Assembly (NCBI GenBank): GCA_016280855.1
Contig: JAEEHP010000127.1
Span: 1 to 32,139 of the forward strand
Length of the DNA stretch: 32,139 nt
From: Bacteroidaceae bacterium
GTDB taxonomy: Bacteria; Bacteroidota; Bacteroidia; Bacteroidales; Bacteroidaceae
Direction of reading: 5' to 3'
The position numbers were made by a program, and so were the translations under genes. Below are positions 5,734 to 13,220 of this stretch, piece by piece (within the stretch, counting starts at the first letter, position 1; every line of letters begins with the position of its first letter). The notes under the pieces were generated by a model that worked only from the letters and a program-made list of their open reading frames with translations, was not told the origin of the DNA and made no database searches.

Positions 5734-7311
5734 TCACTTCACCATGACCTTACGGCCTCCGATGATGTATATGCCACGATGAAAAGGGGGCTGCGAAGGG
5801 GCGCCGGAAAGGGCATAAAAGGTATGGCTGCCAGCGTCGTAGGGGTCGCGGCTGCCGTGAATAGAACCGATGGCGTCGGGCTCGGGCTCGGGTTGCGTGG
5901 CCTGCCAGATGGCGAGCATGGCGTACTCCGAGGCGAAGGCGAGCTGATGGAAGCCCTTGGTGACGTCGCCATTGTCCCAGCCTTTAACGAGGTGTATGGG
6001 CAGGAGGTCGTCGCGGCGGAAGTTGTCCCAGGCGTAGTCGAGATCCTCGAGGAAGGAGTTGAGGGCGTCGGTGGAGCTGTTGGTGTCGTTGTAGGGATAG
6101 GCATCGACATAGGCGCGCATGAGGACATCGTCGAACCATGTGTTGAAGCCGCTGGTGGCCTCAGGGTCTGTGGGCCAGGTGCGGAAGATGCGTCCGTTGA
6201 CGCGCTGGCGTGTGGAGAAGCGCTGCAGGCTGTTGCGGCAGAGGTCGTTGAGGTCGGTGTGGTATGCCTCGTCACCTGTGACGCGGTACAGCTCGGCAGC
6301 TCCGGCCAGCATGGTGCCTGTGTTGTAGGTGTAGGCCGTGCCATTGGCTCCGTGGAGATCGACATGGTCGCGATAGTTGAAGCGTCCGACCTTGACATAC
6401 TTGATGTCGCCCGACACGGCTCCACACATGTCGAAATAGACGCCTCGTGAGGGATCGAGGAGCTTCTCTTTCTGCCAGGCATAGATCTTGCGGGCAAACT
6501 CCATGTACTGATCGGAATGACGCCGCATGACGGAAGTGCGCGTGCCATCTGGCTCGATGTAATAGTGGCGCAGGTCCTCGGCTTCGTCGTCGGCGCGGTA
6601 GATGTCGGCGAGCCACACGAGGGGCTGGATGAGGGGCCCGTTGGAGCAGGAGTGTTTGCTATTGTAGCCAGGTCCCCAGCTGATGCCTCCGTATTCGTTG
6701 CCATCGGGGTCGAGACAGCAGTCCCAGCCTTCGATGCAGTAGTTGGCGAGCTTCTCGGCGGTCTTGAGATAGGCGTCGTAGCCCGTGAGACGGTAGGCGC
6801 GAACGAGTTCGCGGCAAATCCACATCTGGTCGTCGTAAACGTTCTCGATGCCCGTGACGGCTGCCGTACCCTTGGAGCCGCCACGATGTACGCCGTAGAT
6901 GGTCCACCGTGCCACGTGGGCGTAGGAGTTGAGCTGGTAGGAACCGGCGTAGTATTCGAGGTTGTCGTAGAGCTGGCGCAGACGTGTGACAAATCGGTCG
7001 TGGTTCTCGTTGTAGAGGTCGGGGGCCTTCTCCTTGAGGGCTTCGAGGGCTTCGAGCACGGAGCAGTGCGCCTCGAGTGCGGCGGTGTAGGGCCACACGT
7101 CAGCCACGCCGCTGCCTTGATGGGTGGCGGTGTTGTAGGTGTCGTACATTCGCATGTCGTTGCCCGTGAAGGAGGTCTTCATGGTGGCGTCAGTGATGGC
7201 TATGGCGCGACGCAGTGACTCGACGGGTTGGGCACCTGCCGTCCCCGTAAGGGAGGGGGCGGCGGCTAAGGTGAGGGCTATGGTGAAGATGAGTTTGTGT
7301 GTTATGTTCAT
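5734..7311 (-). CDS. GH76 alpha-1,6-mannanase with a T9SS-like C-terminal motif
   Basis: This 525-residue secreted enzyme has a signal peptide (about residues 1-28) and a GH76 alpha-helical barrel. The catalytic Asp pair is in VYDDQMW (Asp160, Asp161). GGISWGPGYNSKHSC and FNTWFDDVLMRAY support the family, which cleaves alpha-1,6-mannan backbones. It starts 6 nt after the GH92 stop and ends the PUL operon. The last residues, GIYIIGGRKVMVK, preceded by a TFYALSG segment, resemble the end of type A T9SS sorting domains common in Prevotella, though the whole tail is only about 45 residues. The signal peptide segment APSLTGTAGA resembles the palindromic repeat in the SusD signal peptide (inference). 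Confidence 0.87.
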   Translation of the reverse strand: MNITHKLIFTIALTLAAAPSLTGTAGAQPVESLRRAIAITDATMKTSFTGNDMRMYDTYNTATHQGSGVADVWPYTAALEAHCSVLEALEALKEKAPDLYNENHDRFVTRLRQLYDNLEYYAGSYQLNSYAHVARWTIYGVHRGGSKGTAAVTGIENVYDDQMWICRELVRAYRLTGYDAYLKTAEKLANYCIEGWDCCLDPDGNEYGGISWGPGYNSKHSCSNGPLIQPLVWLADIYRADDEAEDLRHYYIEPDGTRTSVMRRHSDQYMEFARKIYAWQKEKLLDPSRGVYFDMCGAVSGDIKYVKVGRFNYRDHVDLHGANGTAYTYNTGTMLAGAAELYRVTGDEAYHTDLNDLCRNSLQRFSTRQRVNGRIFRTWPTDPEATSGFNTWFDDVLMRAYVDAYPYNDTNSSTDALNSFLEDLDYAWDNFRRDDLLPIHLVKGWDNGDVTKGFHQLAFASEYAMLAIWQATQPEPEPDAIGSIHGSRDPYDAGSHTFYALSGAPSQPPFHRGIYIIGGRKVMVK

Positions 7312-7317
7312 TGTCTT

Positions 7318-9822
7318 CTATTTTTCTTTGGAGAAGCTATAGGGGGCGTCGGCATCGGATGTACCGCGTGAGCGGTTGGGTGTGGCGCTGAGCTGGAACT
7401 GAATACTGCCGCCGCGCAGGAGATCTTCGTGGCGTAGGTAGTTGCGGGTGTAGGGCTGGCCGTTGAAGATCATGGCCTGGATGTAGGGGGGAAGGGGGGA
7501 GGGGGATCCGACGGACAAACCGTCGGACACAGGACCCACGGCGGGGAGAGAAGCCTCAGCGGGGAGAGAGGAGGCGGAGGGCAGAGAAGCCCCGGCGGGG
7601 AGGGGGGAGGCGGCGGAGGAACGGTCGGACAGAGAGGCCTCGATGGTGAGGGTTTTGCCGGCGGGGAGGGTGACGGTGGCGCGGCGGAAATAGGGGGTGC
7701 CGAGGGCATATTCGCCAGAGCCGGGGCAGACGGGATAGAAGCCGAGGGCGGAGAAGACATACCAGGCAGAGGTCTGGCCGTTATCCTCGTCGCCGCAGTA
7801 GCCGTCGGGCGCCGGGGTGTAGAAACGATCCATGACTTCACGTACGCGCTGTTGAGCCTTCCAGGGCTGACCGGCCCAGTCGTAGAGGTAGATCATGTGT
7901 TGGATGGGCTGGTTGCCGTGGGCATAGTTGCCCATATTCATGATCTGCATCTCGCGTATCTCGTGGATGACACCGCCGTAGTAGCTCTCGTCGAAGAGGG
8001 GCGGGACGTTGAACACGGAGTCGAGCATGGCTACGAAGACGTCCTTGCCGCCCATGAGCCGGATGAGGCCTTCGGGGTCGTGGAAGACGGACCAGGTGTA
8101 GTGCCAGGCATTGCCCTCGGTGAAGGCATCGCCCCACTTCAAGGGGTTGAAGGGCGACTGGAAACGGCCATCCTTGTTGCGGCCGCGCATGAGTTTGGTT
8201 TCCTGGTCGAAGACGTTCTTGTAGTTCATGGCGTGCTCGCGGAAGGGTTTCAACTCCTTCTCCTTCTTGCCGAGCTTGCGTCCGAGCTGGTAGATGCACC
8301 AGTCGTCGTAGGCATACTCGAGGGTACGGGCTACGGATTCGCGGATGTCAACATCGTAGGGCACGTAGCCGAGGCGGTTGTAGTAGTCGAAGCCGAGGCG
8401 GCCCGTAGAGGAGACCTGGGGGTGGACAGCGTTGGCGCCGTGGACGACGGCTTGCCAGAGGGTCTCAATGTCGTAAGGGAAAGTTGACGAGTTTTTAGTT
8501 GACGAGTTGACAAGTTGTTTGCTTTGAGGATTCAACTTGTCAACTTGTTTACTCGTCAACTCGTCAACTAATTTCAGGTAGGCATCAGCGACGACGGAGG
8601 CGGAATTGTTGCCAACCATACAGCCGCGATGGCCCGGGCTCGCCCATTCGGGCAGGAAGCCGCTCTCCTTGTAGCAGTTGGCGAGGCCCTCCTGCATCTG
8701 GACATTCATCTCGGGATAGACGAGGTTCAAGAGGGGGAAGAGGCAGCGGAAGGTGTCCCAGAAACCGGTGTCGGTGAAATAGCGGCCCGGCAGGGTCTGC
8801 CCCGTGTGGGGGCTGTAGTGAATGGGATTGCCTGCGGCGTCGTACTCGAAGAATGAGCGTGGAAAGAGTACGGAGCGGTAGAGGCAGGAGTAGAAGGTGC
8901 GGAGGTGGTCGATGTTATCGTCTTCGACGCGAATGCGCCCAAGAACGTCGTCCCATCGCTGGCGTCCTGCTTCGCAGACCTCGTCGAAGGAGCGGTTGCC
9001 CAGTTCATTCAAGTTGCGCTGGGCCTGTTCGAAGCTGATGAAGGACGAGGCGATGCGGAGGGTCACCTGCTCGCCCCGTTTCAGCGTCGGGAAGCCGACG
9101 ACAGCGCCGGCATGGTCGCTCTTGAGTTCCACACGGCCCTCCATGAGTTCGCCCTTATCGGCAGTGGCCGCGAAGGTGATGGGGTGCGAGAACTCGATGA
9201 CGAAATAGTTCTTGAAGCCTTCAGGCACGCCACCGCTGTTCTTGGTGGTGTAGCCTAAGACACGGCGTTGTGCGGCGTCGATGGCGACGTAGGACCCCTT
9301 GTCGAAGGGATCGATGACAACGCGTGCCTCAGCGGTCTGGGGATAGGTGATCCTCATGATGGCAGCGCGCTCCGTAGGCGCCAGTTCGGCCACGACGTCC
9401 CAGTCGGCGAGATATACCTTATAATAATAAGGTGTAGCAGTCTCGGCTTTATGGCTGAACCACGATGCACGATCATCTTCACGGAAGACGGTGCGCGTGG
9501 TAGGCATGATGGCGAACTGTCCGTAGTCGTTGATCCACGGGGATGGCTGGTGGGTCTGTTTGATGCCGCGCAGCTTATCCTCGGTATAGACATACGCCCA
9601 GCCGTCGCCCATACGTCCCGTCTGCGGCGTCCAGAAATTCATTCCCCACGGCAGGGCGATGGCGGGATAAGTGTTGCCCGTGGATAGCGAGTGCTTAGAC
9701 ATCGTGCCGACAAGGGGCGAGACGTAGTCAACGGGAGCAGAGACGGCTGCGCCGCTGCTCATGAGGAACAGCAGCGCAGTCAGTATAAAGTGCGTCTTAC
9801 CACTGAATAGCTTGATCTTCAT
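7318..9822 (-). CDS. GH92 alpha-mannosidase with two repeat-derived insertions
   Basis: This 834-residue exported exo-alpha-mannosidase (calcium-dependent, inverting in this family) has a signal peptide (1-29) and family signatures YVSPLVGT, FTDTGFWDTFR, EGNAWHYTW (probable catalytic acid Glu569), GDEDNGQTSAWYVFSALGF and PGSGEYALGTPYF. Typical members are about 740-780 residues. The excess is explained by residues about 418-449, encoded by an AACTYGTC inverted repeat, and about 730-779, a Ser/Ala/Pro-rich stretch encoded by purine-rich repeats including a perfect hairpin. Both interrupt otherwise well-conserved sequence. Its start overlaps the DUF1735 gene end by 26 nt. Linkage specificity (alpha-1,2, -1,3 or -1,6) cannot be read. 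Confidence 0.9.
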   Translation of the reverse strand: MKIKLFSGKTHFILTALLFLMSSGAAVSAPVDYVSPLVGTMSKHSLSTGNTYPAIALPWGMNFWTPQTGRMGDGWAYVYTEDKLRGIKQTHQPSPWINDYGQFAIMPTTRTVFREDDRASWFSHKAETATPYYYKVYLADWDVVAELAPTERAAIMRITYPQTAEARVVIDPFDKGSYVAIDAAQRRVLGYTTKNSGGVPEGFKNYFVIEFSHPITFAATADKGELMEGRVELKSDHAGAVVGFPTLKRGEQVTLRIASSFISFEQAQRNLNELGNRSFDEVCEAGRQRWDDVLGRIRVEDDNIDHLRTFYSCLYRSVLFPRSFFEYDAAGNPIHYSPHTGQTLPGRYFTDTGFWDTFRCLFPLLNLVYPEMNVQMQEGLANCYKESGFLPEWASPGHRGCMVGNNSASVVADAYLKLVDELTSKQVDKLNPQSKQLVNSSTKNSSTFPYDIETLWQAVVHGANAVHPQVSSTGRLGFDYYNRLGYVPYDVDIRESVARTLEYAYDDWCIYQLGRKLGKKEKELKPFREHAMNYKNVFDQETKLMRGRNKDGRFQSPFNPLKWGDAFTEGNAWHYTWSVFHDPEGLIRLMGGKDVFVAMLDSVFNVPPLFDESYYGGVIHEIREMQIMNMGNYAHGNQPIQHMIYLYDWAGQPWKAQQRVREVMDRFYTPAPDGYCGDEDNGQTSAWYVFSALGFYPVCPGSGEYALGTPYFRRATVTLPAGKTLTIEASLSDRSSAASPLPAGASLPSASSLPAEASLPAVGPVSDGLSVGSPSPLPPYIQAMIFNGQPYTRNYLRHEDLLRGGSIQFQLSATPNRSRGTSDADAPYSFSKEK
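7490..7640. repeat. Purine-rich degenerate repeat and hairpin inside the GH92 gene
   Basis: Degenerate GCGGGGAGAGAAGCCTC-like units encode the Ser/Ala/Pro-rich stretch. At 7507-7527 a perfect inverted repeat (TCCGACGG, 5-nt loop, CCGTCGGA) is embedded. The length stays in frame. Confidence 0.65.
8483..8568. repeat. Inverted AACTYGTC repeat inside the GH92 gene
   Basis: Arms 8483-8517 and 8533-8568 are near reverse complements built from GTTGACGAG/GTTGACAAG units, around a 15-nt centre. The same unit occurs between genes at 5260-5296. It encodes about 32 extra residues (KLVDELTSKQVDK and onward) between the GH92 motifs VVADAYLK and DIETLW. Confidence 0.8.
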
Positions 9823-10840
9823 TCGGAATCTGGGTGTTGAGTTGACGTTCGAGCGTGAGAATGCCTTTGACGGTGTAGTTCATCTCGTAGCCTTCGACGG
9901 AAGTGTAGTCGGTGTAGTTGTACTCAATACCGCTGATGATGACATAGCGGTGCATGAGCCAAGGTTGCACTTCGTCCATCTGCTCGTAGATGCGGTAGGA
10001 TGCTTGACCGACGTTCAGGAACTTGTTCTTCTCGGCGTTGTCGGACGAGAGTTCGATGGTTCCGATGTTGGGATTGGCAGCATCGGGGATAAACTTGAAG
10101 AACACCTTGTAGTTCTGGCGGTCAACGCGTGTCTCATCGATGTTGCCTGCAAAGAAGAAGATGGCGTTCTCATCGACGACGTAACCGCGAGCCGTCTCCA
10201 TACCCGTTGCGTTGGTGGGATCGTCGGCGTTGGTGATGGTGAGCGTCGTGGCAGAGTAGTTGCCAGAGTAGTCGTTGTAAGGATATACGCGCAGCATCGC
10301 CTTGGCATAGTTCTTACGCGGATGGGGCTGATAGCTGTCGTCCCTGAGGATCTCGATGGGGAGAACCCACTTGTCCTTCATGTCGATGCCGTTGAAATCA
10401 AACTTCACGCGCAGCAACTCTACGTCCTTTCCCTTGGGAATGGTGAGGGTGGAGGGATAGGAGGCGTAGCTGCTCATGTCCTTGTAGTAGAGGTCAACGA
10501 TGTCAGCGCGATAGGCAGGCGAACCGAAACGCTCGAAGTTGAGCTGTTGGAGCGTATCGCTGTGGCCGAATTTGACGACGATGTCACGGTCGTTGGTTGT
10601 CGTGCCGCTGACGATGACCGGCAGGTCGTAGTGCGACAGACCTGTGCCGCCGTAGATGGGCTTGCCATTGTCGTCGTGACGGGTAAAAGGTACGTACACG
10701 GAAGTGACGCCATTGTCATTCAAAGGAGCCTTGAAGCTGATGTAGTGCTGGTATTGCTCTTCCTTCCACTCGTCGTTGCAGGCTACAAAACATGGAATGG
10801 CTAGAAGGAGCAGCAGACCAAAGCTTTTATATGTTTTCAT
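9797..10840 (-). CDS. DUF1735-type surface lipoprotein of the PUL
   Basis: This protein of about 347 residues begins MKTYKSFGLLLLLAIPCFVACNDEWKEEQ, a clear lipoprotein signal with Cys at about 21. The body, with YISFKAPLNDNGVTSVYVPFTRHD, a LPVIVSGTTTNDRDI strand and IPKGKDVELLRVKFD, resembles the DUF1735 N-terminal domain, followed by a region like DUF4973. Such proteins follow SusD in mannan or N-glycan PULs and are thought to act as surface glycan-binding proteins. An upstream in-frame ATG at 10852 would add MRYI; I prefer 10840 because a GAGA sits about 6-8 nt before it. The leader and first ten codons are a near-exact duplicate of those of the SusD gene. Confidence 0.78.
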   Translation of the reverse strand: MKTYKSFGLLLLLAIPCFVACNDEWKEEQYQHYISFKAPLNDNGVTSVYVPFTRHDDNGKPIYGGTGLSHYDLPVIVSGTTTNDRDIVVKFGHSDTLQQLNFERFGSPAYRADIVDLYYKDMSSYASYPSTLTIPKGKDVELLRVKFDFNGIDMKDKWVLPIEILRDDSYQPHPRKNYAKAMLRVYPYNDYSGNYSATTLTITNADDPTNATGMETARGYVVDENAIFFFAGNIDETRVDRQNYKVFFKFIPDAANPNIGTIELSSDNAEKNKFLNVGQASYRIYEQMDEVQPWLMHRYVIISGIEYNYTDYTSVEGYEMNYTVKGILTLERQLNTQIPNEDQAIQW

Positions 10841-10887
10841 AATGTATCTCATATCTTTGAATTATTATCTATTCTTGTCAGGTGACC
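10822..10887. repeat. 66-bp direct duplicate, copy 1 (before the DUF1735 gene)
   Basis: Positions 10822-10887 match 13122-13187 with four mismatches; 10827-10874 is identical over 48 nt. The unit covers the leader and first codons, so both genes encode MRYIMKTYKS. The offset is exactly 2300 bp. Confidence 0.9.
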
Positions 10888-10889
10888 CC

Positions 10890-10908
10890 CCCTCCCTCAC
10901 AGGGAGGG
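10890..10908. repeat. CCCTCCCT palindromic repeat between the SusD and DUF1735 genes
   Basis: CCCTCCCT, CAC, AGGGAGGG forms a perfect 8-bp stem with a 3-nt loop, followed by the conserved flank TGAGGGGTGGGTC. Copies occur at 13082-13102 and 13191-13209. In the transcript it could act as a stability or attenuation hairpin within the operon. Confidence 0.85.
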
Positions 10909-10923
10909 TGAGGGGTGGGTCGC

Positions 10924-13140
10924 TTAGTCGTTGTACTGCCATCCGGGATTCTGGACAAGATTCTTGTTGCGCTTGAGGTCGGTGTGTGAGATGGGCCAGA
11001 AGTACATCTTGTCGTTGAAGTTGGCAGAGAGATTATAGACGGGAATGACTTGCATGAACTCGTCGCGGTTCTGTGATGTCTGGAAGACATTGAGTCCATA
11101 GACGCGCTTGTTTTCCTCGACGGGAGCGTCCATCCAACGACGGAGGTCGAAGTAACGCTTTCCCTCGCCCATGAACTCGATCATGCGCTCGCGCTTGATC
11201 TTGGCGCGGAAGGCATCGCGATTGTCATACTCTTCGGCTGTGTAGTCGTGCAAACCGGCGCGGATGCGGATGGGCTGCACGCCCTTCTTCATCTCGTCGA
11301 TATTGCGGCTGATGGTCATGTCCTGGCCTTTCCAGCTCTTGACGGTGTAGCTCTTGGTGAGCTCGTTGAGGCACTCGGCATACATCAGCAGGATGTCAGC
11401 ATAGCGAATGGCGGGCTCGAATTTCTCGCGCAGATGGCCGTAGTCGTGCTGTGCATCGCGGAAGTCATCGGGATGATAGAACTTCTTGATACCGATACCC
11501 GTGCGGAGATAGGAGAAAGCGTTGATATAGCCATTGCCGCCGGAACGATAGTAGAAGATCTGAGCATTGCGCTGCGACGTGGTGGGGTTCTGAAGCTGCT
11601 CCCAGTAGCTGCCGCTATAGGCTACGCTGGCGTAGAAGCGCGGCTCGCGGCCTACATACTGCTTCGACACATTCATGCCGGGGAAACGTCGCAGGTTCTG
11701 GGACAATTCAGGATAGTCGCCATTCTGGATCTCGGTACGTGTTGTCCAACCGGTAGCACGGTCCTGCGAGTTACCCATATCGTTGCCTTCGACGCCTTCC
11801 TGACGCCATTCGCGGTACATGCCGGGGACATCGGAGCCGTCCTTCATATAATAGGTGTCGCACATCTTCTGCGTCATGCCGTGGGTGTTCCATCCGTTGA
11901 GGGATACCGGCATGGAGTGAGCCACCATAGCGCCGAGACCATTGTCATTGTCGCCCATGTTCATGTTGGAACCGCGGGTGAAGATGAGCTCAGGATTATC
12001 CACGGCACTTGCCGTTCCGTTGAACAGGTTGCGGTAGGAGAGGTAAGGATCGACATCCTTCCAACCATTGGGCCAGTTGTTCTCCGAGAAGACAGGGTCG
12101 TAGTCGGGAGCCACGGTGAGCGGTGCGCCGTCAGCTTCGACGGTGTTGATACCAGCGTGGTAAAGCTCGTAGCCTCCGAGTTCCATGACGTCTTTGCATG
12201 CGGCCGCAGCGCGCGCCCATTTCGACTCGTCGTAGTCGAGCGAGAGAAGATGTTTGCCATCGAAGTTCTTGAGGTTCTTGGCGATGTCATCGGTGACGTT
12301 GGACGGGTGCTTGCCGTTCTTCAGCTGACCATTTGCCAGGGGGCTGGCAGCGTAAGTGAGGGCGATGGCACGCGTGGCCAGACAAGCGCCACGTGTGGGA
12401 CGAGCTATGTTGGCCTCATCACGTTTGTTGGTCCAACGTGGAGAAATCTCGTTGGCAGCCTTCGCCATCTCATCAGCGATGTAAGTGGCGACCTCTTCGT
12501 AGGTGGAACGCGGCGTAGCCAGATCGTCGTACTCGAGCGTGTAGTCGGCACCTTCATCAGCCATGATAGGCACAGGACCGAACTTACGCAGGAGCAGCCA
12601 ATAGTAGTAAGCGCGCACGAAACGAGCCTGACCCTTCTTGTCGATGCGGTCCTCCTCGCTCAGGTCGGTGTTCTGGTCGATGTTCTTGATGAAGATGCTC
12701 GCCTGGTAGATGCCTTGGTAGGAACGTACCCACGCGTCCTGGCCGACAGCTTCGGTGTAGCCTCCTTCGCGGAAGGTGTTGTATGAGGTGAAGCCGCGGT
12801 CCTTGGCATCGCCATAGGCATAGTCACGGTCGCCATAATAGATATCATCGGCAAAGCAGAACGGGTTCCATGCCGAGTTTTCGCCACCGGTGCCGCCCTT
12901 GGAGCAAACCTCGAAGTTGCTGCCGGTGAGGAAGGAATAGGCATGAGCCAACCACATATCCACTTGCTCGCGATCGGTGAACACGCTTTCGAGCGTCTTA
13001 CGGTCGCCAAAATATTTGTCGGAGTCGAGGTCGGCACAGGAGGTAATCAGGAATATGGCCAGAAGAAGACCCACCCCCCTGCCCCTCCCTGTGAGGGAGG
13101 GGAGTATATACCTTTGTATATAGCTCTTATATGTTTTCAT
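10924..13140 (-). CDS. SusD-family glycan-binding lipoprotein with a repeat in its signal peptide
   Basis: This 738-residue outer-membrane lipoprotein caps the SusC transporter and binds the glycan. The SusD signature appears as SCADLDSDKYF, a TPR-like helical body with FVRAYYYWLLLRKFGPVPIM, and a C-terminal RADILLMYAECLNEL and ERMIEFMGEGKRYFDLRRWM. It is longer than the usual 500-650 residues. The signal peptide is odd: between MKTYKSYIQRYI and LLLAIFLITSC the residues LPSLTGRGRGVG are encoded by the CCCTCCCT palindromic repeat otherwise found between genes. ATG 13152 is an alternative start adding MRYI. The gene follows SusC after 80 nt. Confidence 0.93.
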   Translation of the reverse strand: MKTYKSYIQRYILPSLTGRGRGVGLLLAIFLITSCADLDSDKYFGDRKTLESVFTDREQVDMWLAHAYSFLTGSNFEVCSKGGTGGENSAWNPFCFADDIYYGDRDYAYGDAKDRGFTSYNTFREGGYTEAVGQDAWVRSYQGIYQASIFIKNIDQNTDLSEEDRIDKKGQARFVRAYYYWLLLRKFGPVPIMADEGADYTLEYDDLATPRSTYEEVATYIADEMAKAANEISPRWTNKRDEANIARPTRGACLATRAIALTYAASPLANGQLKNGKHPSNVTDDIAKNLKNFDGKHLLSLDYDESKWARAAAACKDVMELGGYELYHAGINTVEADGAPLTVAPDYDPVFSENNWPNGWKDVDPYLSYRNLFNGTASAVDNPELIFTRGSNMNMGDNDNGLGAMVAHSMPVSLNGWNTHGMTQKMCDTYYMKDGSDVPGMYREWRQEGVEGNDMGNSQDRATGWTTRTEIQNGDYPELSQNLRRFPGMNVSKQYVGREPRFYASVAYSGSYWEQLQNPTTSQRNAQIFYYRSGGNGYINAFSYLRTGIGIKKFYHPDDFRDAQHDYGHLREKFEPAIRYADILLMYAECLNELTKSYTVKSWKGQDMTISRNIDEMKKGVQPIRIRAGLHDYTAEEYDNRDAFRAKIKRERMIEFMGEGKRYFDLRRWMDAPVEENKRVYGLNVFQTSQNRDEFMQVIPVYNLSANFNDKMYFWPISHTDLKRNKNLVQNPGWQYND
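13082..13102. repeat. CCCTCCCT palindromic repeat inside the SusD signal peptide
   Basis: CCCCTCCCT, GTG, AGGGAGGGG forms a perfect 9-bp stem. With its flank GGGTGGGTC it is the same element as at 10890 and 13191 but in opposite orientation, and it is translated in frame as LPSLTGRGRG. Confidence 0.85.
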
Positions 13141-13187
13141 AATGTATCTCATATCTTTGAATTATTATCTATTCATGTTAGGTAACC
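13122..13187. repeat. 66-bp direct duplicate, copy 2 (before the SusD gene)
   Basis: Partner of 10822-10887 with 62 of 66 identical positions. It includes the SusD start codons and leader. Confidence 0.9.
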
Positions 13188-13190
13188 ATT

Positions 13191-13209
13191 CCCTCCCTCA
13201 CAGGGAGGG
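13191..13209. repeat. CCCTCCCT palindromic repeat between the SusC and SusD genes
   Basis: CCCTCCCT, CAC, AGGGAGGG forms a perfect stem directly after the SusC stop, with flank TTAGGGTGGGTC. Same orientation as the copy at 10890. Confidence 0.85.
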
Positions 13210-13220
13210 TTAGGGTGGGT

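Noticed and set aside
8483..8568. Frameshift or pseudogene in the GH92 gene
   Set aside because: The repeat keeps the frame and conserved motifs continue on both sides, so the gene is probably intact.
11248..12786. Long plus-strand frame (512 codons) opposite the SusD gene
   Set aside because: It is an antisense shadow of a clear SusD gene; its sequence is Val/Ile/Glu-rich without domains or export signal. Similar long shadows lie opposite SusC (14718-16226), DUF1735 (9761-10804) and gldM (26277-27860).
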